23,598 nucleotides of DNA from a virus. Shown here piece after piece: positions 16,904 through 23,583 of this stretch. Position numbers and translations under genes: made by a program. The stretch lies in the IMG/VR virus record IMGVR_UViG_3300035698_000011, positions 1 through 23,598 of that record; one strand, written 5' to 3'. A model generated the notes under the pieces. It was given only the letters and a program-made list of their open reading frames with translations. It made no database searches and was not told where the DNA came from. Positions within the stretch are counted from its first letter, which is position 1; each line of letters opens with the position of its first letter.

Positions 16904-17852
16904 AATCCCATAGGTTTCCGGTAATGGTACCTTTGTTGTATTCTGTAGCTCTATTCTCAAAGAAGTTAGCATGTTCTACACCATTTAACACCCAATCTAA
17001 CCAACCTAAAGGGTTTTGTTTTACACCATAGTTAGGTTTTAAAGACAATTGTAATAGTCTTCTATCAGCTATGTATCTTATGTATTGTTTAACTTCATCA
17101 GACTTTAAACCTCTGATGCCACCTTGAGCAAAAGCTAAATCAATAAACTTATCTTCTAAATCTACCATATCTCTACATGTTTGATAGATACTTGCCTTAA
17201 ATTTTTCTGTCCAAATATTCGGGTTTTCTTTTATAAGTGCATGGAATAATTTAATCATACTTTCTACATGGTGTGTCTCATCTCTGATACTCCAAGTAAC
17301 TATCTGACACATTCCCTTCATTCTACCAAATCTTGAGAAGTTAAGAAGCATTGCAAAGGAAGCAAACAACTGTAAGCCTTCACCAAATGCAGAAAAACAA
17401 GCTATTTCTCTAGCTAATCCTTCTATTCCTTTACCTTTAGACTCAAATAAATAGGTATGTTTATCAGACATTTCTTTATATTCTTGAAATGCTTTGTACT
17501 CACTGTCAGGTAAACCAATAGTATCATTTAATAATGAGTAACTATGTGCATGATTAGCTTCTGAAGTAGCTATGGCCGACAACATCATTCTAATTTCTGG
17601 TGGTTTAAATTTAGGAATATACTTATCAAGATATGCTTGCGCAATATCTACATCCCCTTGTGTAAAGAATTTAAGTATTTGTCCTATAAGATTCTTTTCT
17701 TCTGCTGTTAATCTTTCATTCCAATCTCTTACATCTTCATGTAAAGGAACTTCGCTTGGTAACCAATGCATTTTCTGGTGTGAATCATAAGCTTCAAATG
17801 CCCATGTGTATTCAAATGGTTTGTAGTGTGTTCGTTTTTCAAATAAACTCAT
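16902..17852 (-). CDS. nrdB: Class I ribonucleotide reductase, radical-generating beta subunit
   Basis: 316 aa. Supplies the radical used by NrdA to reduce ribonucleotides to deoxyribonucleotides. The diiron ligand pattern is complete: D67 (TQGDVDIAQ), E98 and H101 (SEANHAHSY), E158 (FGEGLQLF), E192 and H195 (RDETHHVES). Tyr105 lies seven residues after E98, as the radical Tyr122 does after E115 in E. coli, so a classic tyrosyl-radical type is likely. The C-terminal tail (NFFENRATEYNKG...LWD) has the aromatic residues of the radical-transfer and NrdA-docking region. Start ATG at 17852 overlaps the stop of the upstream 54-aa ORF (ATGA). The promoter-like motif follows its stop. Confidence 0.95.
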   Translation of the reverse strand: MSLFEKRTHYKPFEYTWAFEAYDSHQKMHWLPSEVPLHEDVRDWNERLTAEEKNLIGQILKFFTQGDVDIAQAYLDKYIPKFKPPEIRMMLSAIATSEANHAHSYSLLNDTIGLPDSEYKAFQEYKEMSDKHTYLFESKGKGIEGLAREIACFSAFGEGLQLFASFAMLLNFSRFGRMKGMCQIVTWSIRDETHHVESMIKLFHALIKENPNIWTEKFKASIYQTCRDMVDLEDKFIDLAFAQGGIRGLKSDEVKQYIRYIADRRLLQLSLKPNYGVKQNPLGWLDWVLNGVEHANFFENRATEYNKGTITGNLWD

Positions 17853-18013
17853 ATCTTTTTTTCCAATTCTTTTATGTAATCTGCTTCTTCTTTTGGAAGT
17901 TCTTCAACTATTTCTTTTTTACCAAATATTCTTTCCCAGCTATCTTTATATTTCTGAGTAGGTATATGTTTTCCATCTCTAATTTTATAATTGTCCGTTG
18001 ATGATTTGCCCAT
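17849..18013 (-). CDS. Small protein between nrdA and nrdB (54 aa)
   Basis: I translated this from the sequence: MGKSSTDNYKIRDGKHIPTQ, then KYKDSWERIFGKKEIVEELP and KEEADYIKELEKKI, stop TGA. It has a good ribosome-binding site (AGAAGGGAT) about 8 nt before the ATG at 18013, and its stop overlaps the nrdB start as ATGA, which is a typical sign of a real coupled gene. It overlaps the 55-aa ORF by 29 bp in another frame. It is basic at the N-terminus, with an acidic helical C-terminus; no domain recognised. The conserved-looking middle (DGKHIPTQ..KDSWERIFGKK) could bind nucleic acid or NrdB, but this is a guess. Confidence 0.7.
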   Translation of the reverse strand: MGKSSTDNYKIRDGKHIPTQKYKDSWERIFGKKEIVEELPKEEADYIKELEKKI

Positions 18014-18152
18014 ATAATTCTATCCCTTCTATAATAATAATGATTAATAATTCAACAGCTAAGATAGTATGATATACTGTCCACATAACTGTGTGTTTTG
18101 GTTTTGGTTTTCTTTTTTTGTAAGTAATTTTAAAGTCGTCTGGGTGGGTCAT
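17985..18152 (-). CDS. Small single-pass membrane protein (55 aa)
   Basis: Translated from the sequence: MTHPDDFKITYKKRKPKPKH, then TVMWTVYHTILAVELLIIII and IEGIELYGQIINGQL. A strongly basic stretch (residues 12-20) precedes a hydrophobic segment (about 21-47) with five consecutive isoleucines, so it should insert in the inner membrane with the N-terminus inside. It contains a Glu in the middle of the membrane segment. ATG at 18152 overlaps the stop of the 35-aa ORF (ATGA); there is no clear Shine-Dalgarno, so it relies on coupling. Its role is unknown; small size and one membrane helix leave a holin-like or membrane-anchor function open. Confidence 0.55.
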   Translation of the reverse strand: MTHPDDFKITYKKRKPKPKHTVMWTVYHTILAVELLIIIIIEGIELYGQIINGQL

Positions 18153-18256
18153 TTCTTTTTTTTCTTTCTTGGTTTAGATTGTGGATATAAATTAGCTATC
18201 CAAATTAATATATCATCACACTTGCTAAAAAAGTTATATAAAAATCTATCTAACAT
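18149..18256 (-). CDS. Very small protein after nrdA (35 aa)
   Basis: MLDRFLYNFFSKCDDILIWI followed by ANLYPQSKPRKKKKK and TGA. The ATG shares one base with the nrdA stop (TAATG), and its stop overlaps the next start (ATGA), so it sits in a continuous chain of coupled ORFs. It has an amphipathic aromatic N-terminal half and a C-terminus of six basic residues, so it could lie on the membrane surface. It is very short, so its status as a real gene rests on the two perfect overlaps and the absence of any gap. Function unknown. Confidence 0.45.
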   Translation of the reverse strand: MLDRFLYNFFSKCDDILIWIANLYPQSKPRKKKKK

Positions 18257-20013
18257 TATCCCTCACAAGCTAAGCAGTCTGCTTCAGGTATAATAGTTCG
18301 TTCTATTTTTTTAGATACTAACTCTGCACGCTTAATAGCTTCTGAACGACAATAGTACAAAGTTTTTAATTTTCTTTTCCAAGCTAACATGTGTATGTCA
18401 TGGAGTTCTTTAATGTTAACATCAGCAGGAACAAACACATTAACTGATTGTCCTTGACAAATATATTGTTGTCTATCGGAAGCATGTTCTATTATCCATT
18501 GTTGATTAATTTCAATAGCAGTTTTAAATACATCTTTCTCATTGTCAGACAATTCTTTTAAATGTAACACAGACCCTCTGTTAGATAAAATAGATGTCCA
18601 TATCTTTTCATTGTTAATTCCTTTTCTCTCCAGAATTTTTTCTAAGAATTTATTCTTAACTAGAAATGAACCAGACATAGTTTTTTGAACATAAGCATTA
18701 GCTCTGAATGGCTCTATAGATGGAGAAGTTGTACCACATATAATAGAAGAAGAAGCATTAGGAGCAACAGCTAGTAAATGAGCATGTCTCATTCCAGTGC
18801 CTTCCATGTCAGGAGCTTCTCCTCTTTTAACTGCAAGTCTTTTACTCTCTGCTACAGCTTGTTCTTTCATTTCTCTAAACATTTTTAAGTTCATTGACTT
18901 AGCTAAAGCTGATTCAAATGGTATACCTTTAGATTGTAAATAAGAATGAAAACCCATAGCACCTAGTCCAATACTTCTTTCTTGTGACGCACTAAACCTT
19001 GCTCTAAATAATTCTTCTGGAGCTTTATCAATAAAGAATTGTAATACATTATCTAAAAACCTAACTAAGTCAGGTATAAATCTTGAGTCATTTTTCCACT
19101 CATCATACTTTTCTAAATTAACAGAAGACAAACAACATACAGCAGTTCTATCTTCAGCAGTTGCCAGTGTAATCTCAGTACATAAATTTGAATGATGTAC
19201 TTTCAATCCTAATTTCTTTTGTGTTTCAGGCAATGCTTCATTAACAGTATCAATGAATGAAACATAAGGCTCACCAGTGGCTACTCTAGTCTCTAAAATT
19301 TTAAGCCACAAATCTTTTGCTGATACAGTCCGTACTATTTTTTTAGTATGTGGGTCTATTAAATTCCAGCTATCATCATGTGTTGGTTCTTTAATACAAT
19401 TATCTATTAACTCCATAAATTCATTAGATAAATTGACACCATGATGTAGGTTTAAACATTTTCTATGCACATCACCACCACTAGGCTTTCTCATTTCTAA
19501 AAATTCTATAATTTCTGGGTGGCTAATATTCATATATGCCGCATAGCTACCTCTTCTAGTTTTACCTTGAGAGAACGCAAGTATTTCTGAGTCTACTACA
19601 TGAAGAAAAGGAATTGAACCTGATGATTGAGAACCACCAGAAGTTTTAACACCATCACTTCTTATGTCACCCCAATAGCCACCAATTCCACCACCAACAG
19701 ATGCTAACCAAGCATTCTCTGTGTAGTGTCCAGTTAATCCTTCTCTACTATCACCTACATAATTTAAAAAACATGATATAGGCATGCCTCTAGTGGCACC
19801 ACCGTTAGATAAAATAGGTGTTGAGTACATAAACCATAGCTTAGATGCATAAGAATAAATACGTTCTGCCATTTCATCACTATCGGAGAAAGCTTTAGCG
19901 GCTCTCATAAATCCATCTTGAGGAGATGTTTCTGTGGGTAGTAAGTATCTATCTTTTAATGTTGTCTTACCAAATTCAGTAAGCAACTCATCTCTGCTAT
20001 AGTCTATGCTCAT
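18256..20013 (-). CDS. nrdA: Class I ribonucleotide reductase, catalytic alpha subunit
   Basis: 585 aa. Reduces ribonucleoside diphosphates to supply dNTPs for phage replication. Active-site residues are all visible: C81 (GMPISCF) and C293 (AVCCLSS) form the redox pair; N276, C278 and E280 lie in SNLCTEITL, C278 being the thiyl radical site. Y553/Y554 (TLYYCRS) continue the radical path, and the C-terminal CLAC (C580, C583) is the shuttle pair. The glycine/serine loop PNASSSIICGTTSPSIEPF matches the family. It is shorter than cellular NrdA (about 760 aa): it starts immediately at the ten-helix-barrel entry, without the N-terminal ATP-cone, so dATP feedback inhibition is probably lost. The start is 6 nt after the DUF3310 stop. 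Confidence 0.95.
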   Translation of the reverse strand: MSIDYSRDELLTEFGKTTLKDRYLLPTETSPQDGFMRAAKAFSDSDEMAERIYSYASKLWFMYSTPILSNGGATRGMPISCFLNYVGDSREGLTGHYTENAWLASVGGGIGGYWGDIRSDGVKTSGGSQSSGSIPFLHVVDSEILAFSQGKTRRGSYAAYMNISHPEIIEFLEMRKPSGGDVHRKCLNLHHGVNLSNEFMELIDNCIKEPTHDDSWNLIDPHTKKIVRTVSAKDLWLKILETRVATGEPYVSFIDTVNEALPETQKKLGLKVHHSNLCTEITLATAEDRTAVCCLSSVNLEKYDEWKNDSRFIPDLVRFLDNVLQFFIDKAPEELFRARFSASQERSIGLGAMGFHSYLQSKGIPFESALAKSMNLKMFREMKEQAVAESKRLAVKRGEAPDMEGTGMRHAHLLAVAPNASSSIICGTTSPSIEPFRANAYVQKTMSGSFLVKNKFLEKILERKGINNEKIWTSILSNRGSVLHLKELSDNEKDVFKTAIEINQQWIIEHASDRQQYICQGQSVNVFVPADVNIKELHDIHMLAWKRKLKTLYYCRSEAIKRAELVSKKIERTIIPEADCLACEG

Positions 20014-20019
20014 AATTAT

Positions 20020-20244
20020 TTAATCTTTCGGTTTTGTAACTGTTGTGACACCTTCTTTATCTATAATAAAGTCAATGTATTGTTTTGCTTTTTTTAAATC
20101 TTCAACACCACCTTTGTGTCTCCAACGAGAAATATATTTTACAACATTACCTTCACAATATGTAAGTCTATTAGCGACAATATAATCAATAGGTTCAATA
20201 CTGCCTTGATTGTAATGTGGTGGGCTCTTAATTAAATCTGCCAT
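20020..20244 (-). CDS. DUF3310 protein
   Basis: 74 aa with the complete DUF3310 pattern: SPPHYNQGSIEPIDYIVANR, CEGNVVKYISRWRHKGGVED and LKKAKQYIDFIID. DUF3310 is common in phages and also occurs as part of T7 gp1.7, a nucleotide kinase, so a role in nucleotide metabolism is suggested by that link and by its place just upstream of nrdA. This protein is only the DUF3310 module, without additional kinase sequence. Its AGGAGAAGT ribosome-binding site lies within the end of the exonuclease gene, with which it overlaps by 13 bp in a different frame. Family assignment is firm; activity is unknown. Confidence 0.9.
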   Translation of the reverse strand: MADLIKSPPHYNQGSIEPIDYIVANRLTYCEGNVVKYISRWRHKGGVEDLKKAKQYIDFIIDKEGVTTVTKPKD

Positions 20245-20981
20245 AATTTTACTTCTCCTGTCTTTTTGTTATATTCTCCATGTCTTAAAATGTGTGCAAC
20301 TCTGGCTTGCTGTAAGGCTTCTGCCTCAGTATAACCTTTATCTACATAAATCTTTTTGACTATTTTCCATAGGTCTAATAAGGGAACATTAGTATACTTC
20401 ATTATTAGTTTTTCAGCAGTCTTAATGCCTACTCCTTCAATGCCATCATAACCGTCAGTTTTGTCACCAGTTAATGTTTGTATCATAAACCAGTAATCAG
20501 CTAGTCGCTGTGGTATAGGTGTGACTGTTTGTCCGTCAGCAGATAAATTACATGGAATTGTTTTCATGTCTTTATCAATACTAACAATAATTCGTTCATC
20601 TATAGAAGGCTCTGTTGCCATAATACCCATAACATCATCTGCTTCTAAATTTTTCCAAACAACACCATTGTGTTTTTCCATTACATATTCACGCAATGCT
20701 TTTAACATCATAGGTTTACGGATATTTTTTCTGTTGCTTTTGTAACTAGGTAACACATCTTTTCTAAAGTTATGTTTGTCTGTTAAGCAAACGACATAAT
20801 CATCAGCAGAAAAGTTAGAACCTAAATTATCTATCACTGCATCTACATCTAATTTACATACATTTTCATCAGCATGTAATGTCCACAAACCATTACCCCA
20901 GTCTGTAGGTACTTCATTATTCATAGCAATTTTGTATAATAAAATATCGCCATCAATTAATAATATTTTTTGTTTATTCAT
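20232..20981 (-). CDS. 5'-3' exonuclease, T7 gp6-like (FEN/5'-nuclease family)
   Basis: 249 aa from the chosen start. Degrades host DNA and removes RNA primers during phage replication. Metal-binding acidic residues are clear: D10 and D12 (LIDGD), E113, D115 and D116 (LEADD), D136 and D138 (SIDKD), D173 and D177 in GDKTDGYDGIEGVG, which is also the helix-hairpin-helix DNA-binding element. The arch segment SYKSNRKNIRKP contains the conserved basic residues. The frame is open seven codons further (to 21002), but a perfect AAAGGAG lies 7 nt before the ATG at 20981 and the longer start would have no such site and would overlap the previous gene, so I chose 20981. It lies in the T7-like order polymerase-nuclease-exonuclease. 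Confidence 0.93.
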   Translation of the reverse strand: MNKQKILLIDGDILLYKIAMNNEVPTDWGNGLWTLHADENVCKLDVDAVIDNLGSNFSADDYVVCLTDKHNFRKDVLPSYKSNRKNIRKPMMLKALREYVMEKHNGVVWKNLEADDVMGIMATEPSIDERIIVSIDKDMKTIPCNLSADGQTVTPIPQRLADYWFMIQTLTGDKTDGYDGIEGVGIKTAEKLIMKYTNVPLLDLWKIVKKIYVDKGYTEAEALQQARVAHILRHGEYNKKTGEVKLWQI

Positions 20982-20991
20982 ATTTTCTCCT

Positions 20992-21360
20992 TTATATATC
21001 AAATGTTATTAAAGCTTCTTTAGGTACTATGTGTCCTTTAGAAGTCCAATTGTCTCCACCAGCTTTTACTGGATATTTTTTCATCAACTTTATTAGATGT
21101 TTAGTAGGAACTAAAACCCAAACATTATTTTTTCTGTCGGCTTTATATAAACAGATAGCATAATATTTAGCATCAGTATTATATACACCGGAAGCTTTGC
21201 CTCTGCTTTCAGTTTCAATATAAACATTGCCAGTCTTAATACACATTCTGTCTGTCTTTACTTCTACTTTACCTTCAATTGCTGTTAAAAAATCGTTCTC
21301 ATTTTGCTGACCAAACTTTAAATCTAAATCAAAACGAGGCTGTGCTTTAGTGTGTTTCAC
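20992..21360 (-). CDS. Putative PD-(D/E)XK endonuclease
   Basis: 122 aa. The order E21 (GQQNENDFL), then E33-V-K35 (GKVEVKTD), then NVYIETESRGKASGVYNTDA followed by a strand (KYYAICLY) fits a small nuclease of the PD-(D/E)XK fold: the ExK strand supplies metal-binding and catalytic residues. The central Asp of the fold is not obvious. It lies between DNA polymerase and 5'-3' exonuclease; T7 keeps its own endonuclease (gp3) elsewhere and with a different sequence, so this is not a direct gp3 homologue. GTG start at 21360, 14 bp inside the polymerase gene. A role in host DNA breakdown or recombination-intermediate resolution is inferred. Confidence 0.6.
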   Translation of the reverse strand: MKHTKAQPRFDLDLKFGQQNENDFLTAIEGKVEVKTDRMCIKTGNVYIETESRGKASGVYNTDAKYYAICLYKADRKNNVWVLVPTKHLIKLMKKYPVKAGGDNWTSKGHIVPKEALITFDI

Positions 21361-23080
21361 TCCAGTTGTCTCCTATTTTATATTCACCAGTTAAAGGTAG
21401 TCTTAAATTAAAATATCTACCAGTATCTTCTATTGCTTTTATGGCTAATTGCCCTATGTTGTCTGCATCTTTTTCAAGACATTCTACTTGTATTTCATCA
21501 TGTACCCATATTACTTGTTGAGCTTCGGGTATCTTACTTATAACTTTATCAAACTCAACCAACCACTGTTTGCACACTAGTGCTCCAGAGCTCTGTAATA
21601 AAGTATTTAATGCGGCATGTGGTGAACGAACCTTAACATGTCTCTTATCTAAACCCATCAAAAAACCTCGTTCTGCAACTTTTTGAACATCTACAATTAG
21701 CTTATTCAGTGCAGGCAGATTATTTAAGAATCTTTTTTTAATCTTAGATGCCTCTGGTACTGATTTATTTATAACAGAAGCAATTTTTCTAACGCCACCA
21801 CCATATAAAAAGCAATAAAAATAACGCTTAGCCATGTCTCTGCTATCTAAGCCAGCTAAAGTTTGTGTCTCAGTGTGTATATCACCATCTAACACAACTT
21901 TAGAGTAGTCTCCATTGTCATATCTAGCCATATAATGAGCTAACATTCTAACTTCTAAACCTGAGACATCAATGCCTACAAGTTTTTTACCGGCTGGAAC
22001 TGTAAATAATGCACGACACTCTTTGCCATACTGCACAGATACACTAGGAATCTGAGCCATGTTTGGGTACGAGTGTGTTGCTCTGGCTGTTACTGTAGAG
22101 TTTGTGTTGCAAGTACCATGTATTTTATTATTCTTTTCGTGTTTCAACCAAGCTTGTGCACCCGTTGCCAATTGTCCAATTCTTTTATCTAATAAAAAAT
22201 GCTCACACAATGTTTTAGCTTCTGGATAAGGCAAGGCAGATAAAGTAGTTTCATCTAACTTTGGTTTACCATCATCATTGAAAACAGTAGGTTTCCAACC
22301 ATGCATTTCAGATAATCTATCTGCTATGTGATGTCTACTAGAAGGATTAAATGTAACAATCTTTTCTTTATAAAAAGTTTCACCTTTAACATATCCTCTT
22401 GATTTGTTATTTACTTTAGGAATAAAAGGTGTCTTTAATGTCTTAGGTGGAAACAGTGTTTGTAAAGCTTCCTCTAGTTCTAATCGTCTGCTTTGTAATT
22501 TAGAATATAATTGTTTAGCACCATTAGTATCAAAACTAAAACCATATGATTCTTGTTTAAATATTAATAAAGAAACTTCATGCTCTAAATCCATAGCTTG
22601 TTGAGAGTAACCTTTTTGTTCTATCATCTTCCAAAGATTATAAGTTACCTCTACATCTTGAGTACAATAGTCTAGCATTTCAGGTGAATAAGTTTTCCAA
22701 TCAGTTTCAAACTGTGCTTTGTAGTTACCAATTCTATTACCCCATGCTTTTAAACTATGTCTACCAATGCAATCTCTAGGAAAGTCTTTACGCTTAAAAT
22801 CATTTTCATATAAATCTGGAAACAATAATCTTGTAGCTACAATTGTGTCTAAAATTTTATTCTTAAAATCAAAGCCATATAATTTTTGTAAAACTGGAAT
22901 ATCGTATTTTATAATATTATGACCAATGATTAAATCTGCTTTTTCTAATTTAGCAACAGCTTCTTTTACTGGTAAATGTATCATTGTGTTTGTATCAACA
23001 TCTTTTAAAACAATACAATGTACTTTAGACACAACATCTAAAAAGCCATCAGTCTCTACATCAAATATATAATTACTCAA
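21347..23080 (-). CDS. DNA polymerase, family A, T7 gp5-like
   Basis: 577 aa (T7 gp5 is 704). Replicative polymerase. Exonuclease motifs: D7 and E9 (FDVETDG), H54-N55...D60 (GHNIIKYD), Y138...D142 (YCTQDVEV). Polymerase motifs: A with D371 (GIDVSGLEVRMLAHYM), B with R414, K418 and Y422 (RDMAKRYFYCFLYGGG), and C with H527-D528-E529 (WVHDEIQVEC). RSPHAALNTLLQS is identical to T7. Y422 aligns with T7 Tyr526. The segment that holds the thioredoxin-binding loop in T7 (before FNPSSR at 245) is about 40 residues shorter here, which explains much of the length difference. It starts with TTG at 23080 (AAGGT 8 nt upstream), overlapping the previous stop as TTGA; no other start keeps exonuclease motif I. 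Confidence 0.95.
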   Translation of the reverse strand: MSNYIFDVETDGFLDVVSKVHCIVLKDVDTNTMIHLPVKEAVAKLEKADLIIGHNIIKYDIPVLQKLYGFDFKNKILDTIVATRLLFPDLYENDFKRKDFPRDCIGRHSLKAWGNRIGNYKAQFETDWKTYSPEMLDYCTQDVEVTYNLWKMIEQKGYSQQAMDLEHEVSLLIFKQESYGFSFDTNGAKQLYSKLQSRRLELEEALQTLFPPKTLKTPFIPKVNNKSRGYVKGETFYKEKIVTFNPSSRHHIADRLSEMHGWKPTVFNDDGKPKLDETTLSALPYPEAKTLCEHFLLDKRIGQLATGAQAWLKHEKNNKIHGTCNTNSTVTARATHSYPNMAQIPSVSVQYGKECRALFTVPAGKKLVGIDVSGLEVRMLAHYMARYDNGDYSKVVLDGDIHTETQTLAGLDSRDMAKRYFYCFLYGGGVRKIASVINKSVPEASKIKKRFLNNLPALNKLIVDVQKVAERGFLMGLDKRHVKVRSPHAALNTLLQSSGALVCKQWLVEFDKVISKIPEAQQVIWVHDEIQVECLEKDADNIGQLAIKAIEDTGRYFNLRLPLTGEYKIGDNWSETH

Positions 23081-23358
23081 AGTTTTACCTTTTTAATTTT
23101 TAACACATTAACTGTTGGTATTGTAGTTACATTCCCTACATCTCCTAAAGTACCATCTGGCTGAAAATTTACATCACCAGCAACTACATGAACTTCTTTA
23201 TCGGCTCTGATAAGCCAACCATTTGAAATACAAATAATAACTTTACTTTCTCTTGCTTCTTTTAAAGAAACCCATTCAGCCGAACCGCAAATGTCCTTCC
23301 AATGTAAAGAGACAAAAGGAGCGTTTAATATTTTTTTATTTATAATTGGTAATTTCAT
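23077..23358 (-). CDS. Small protein of unknown function (93 aa)
   Basis: 93 aa beginning MKLPIINKKILNAPFVSLHW, preceded by a strong site (AAAGGAGAATATG) and overlapping the polymerase start by 4 bp. It looks mostly beta: WVSLKEARESKVIICISNGW, then a strand pair VHVVAGDVNF and a Gly/Asp-rich turn, ending IPTVNVLKIKKVKL. The pattern of a Trp-containing element, SxGWL and a C-terminal IP.V..I strand is reminiscent of small phage proteins of unknown function found near replication genes, but I cannot name the family. Co-translation with the polymerase suggests a replication-phase role. Confidence 0.75.
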   Translation of the reverse strand: MKLPIINKKILNAPFVSLHWKDICGSAEWVSLKEARESKVIICISNGWLIRADKEVHVVAGDVNFQPDGTLGDVGNVTTIPTVNVLKIKKVKL

Positions 23359-23366
23359 ATTCTCCT

Positions 23367-23567
23367 TTAATTTAAATGTGTGTGTACTTTAATATCTACC
23401 ATCCAAGCGGCTTCCTCACCACTTAAAGCTAGTTTTAACAATGCGTCTTGTAACAATTTACCTGAGGATTCTTTTCCAACCTCAAGTATAACAACTTGAT
23501 TTGATTTTTTGGCTTGTGCAACTGCATTCATTACATAGACTGTCCAACTTAATGAGTCTTTTTTCAT
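23367..23567 (-). CDS. Small protein of unknown function (66 aa)
   Basis: 66 aa from ATG at 23567 (MKKDSLSWTVYVMNAVAQAK), then a strand-helix pattern VVILEVGKESSGKLLQDALL and KLALSGEEAAWMVDIKVHTH. A TTG at 23597 would extend it by ten codons, but that would overlap the end of the upstream gene whose stop is at 23584, so the ATG is preferred. No strong Shine-Dalgarno is seen (AGAAAG). No family recognised. The Ala-Ala pair near the end is GCC-GCT, in keeping with the word-avoidance pattern of the phage. Confidence 0.65.
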   Translation of the reverse strand: MKKDSLSWTVYVMNAVAQAKKSNQVVILEVGKESSGKLLQDALLKLALSGEEAAWMVDIKVHTHLN

Positions 23568-23583
23568 TTTAACTAACTTTCTG

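Noticed and set aside
17572-18293. Plus-strand ORFs opposite nrdB and the nrd gap
   Set aside because: Phe/Ile-rich products arising from the complement of Lys-rich genes; the minus strand has overlapping stop-start chained ORFs with better signals.
20982-21002. Longer start for the 5'-3' exonuclease
   Set aside because: The upstream ATG has no ribosome-binding site and overlaps the nuclease gene, while AAAGGAG is ideally spaced from 20981.
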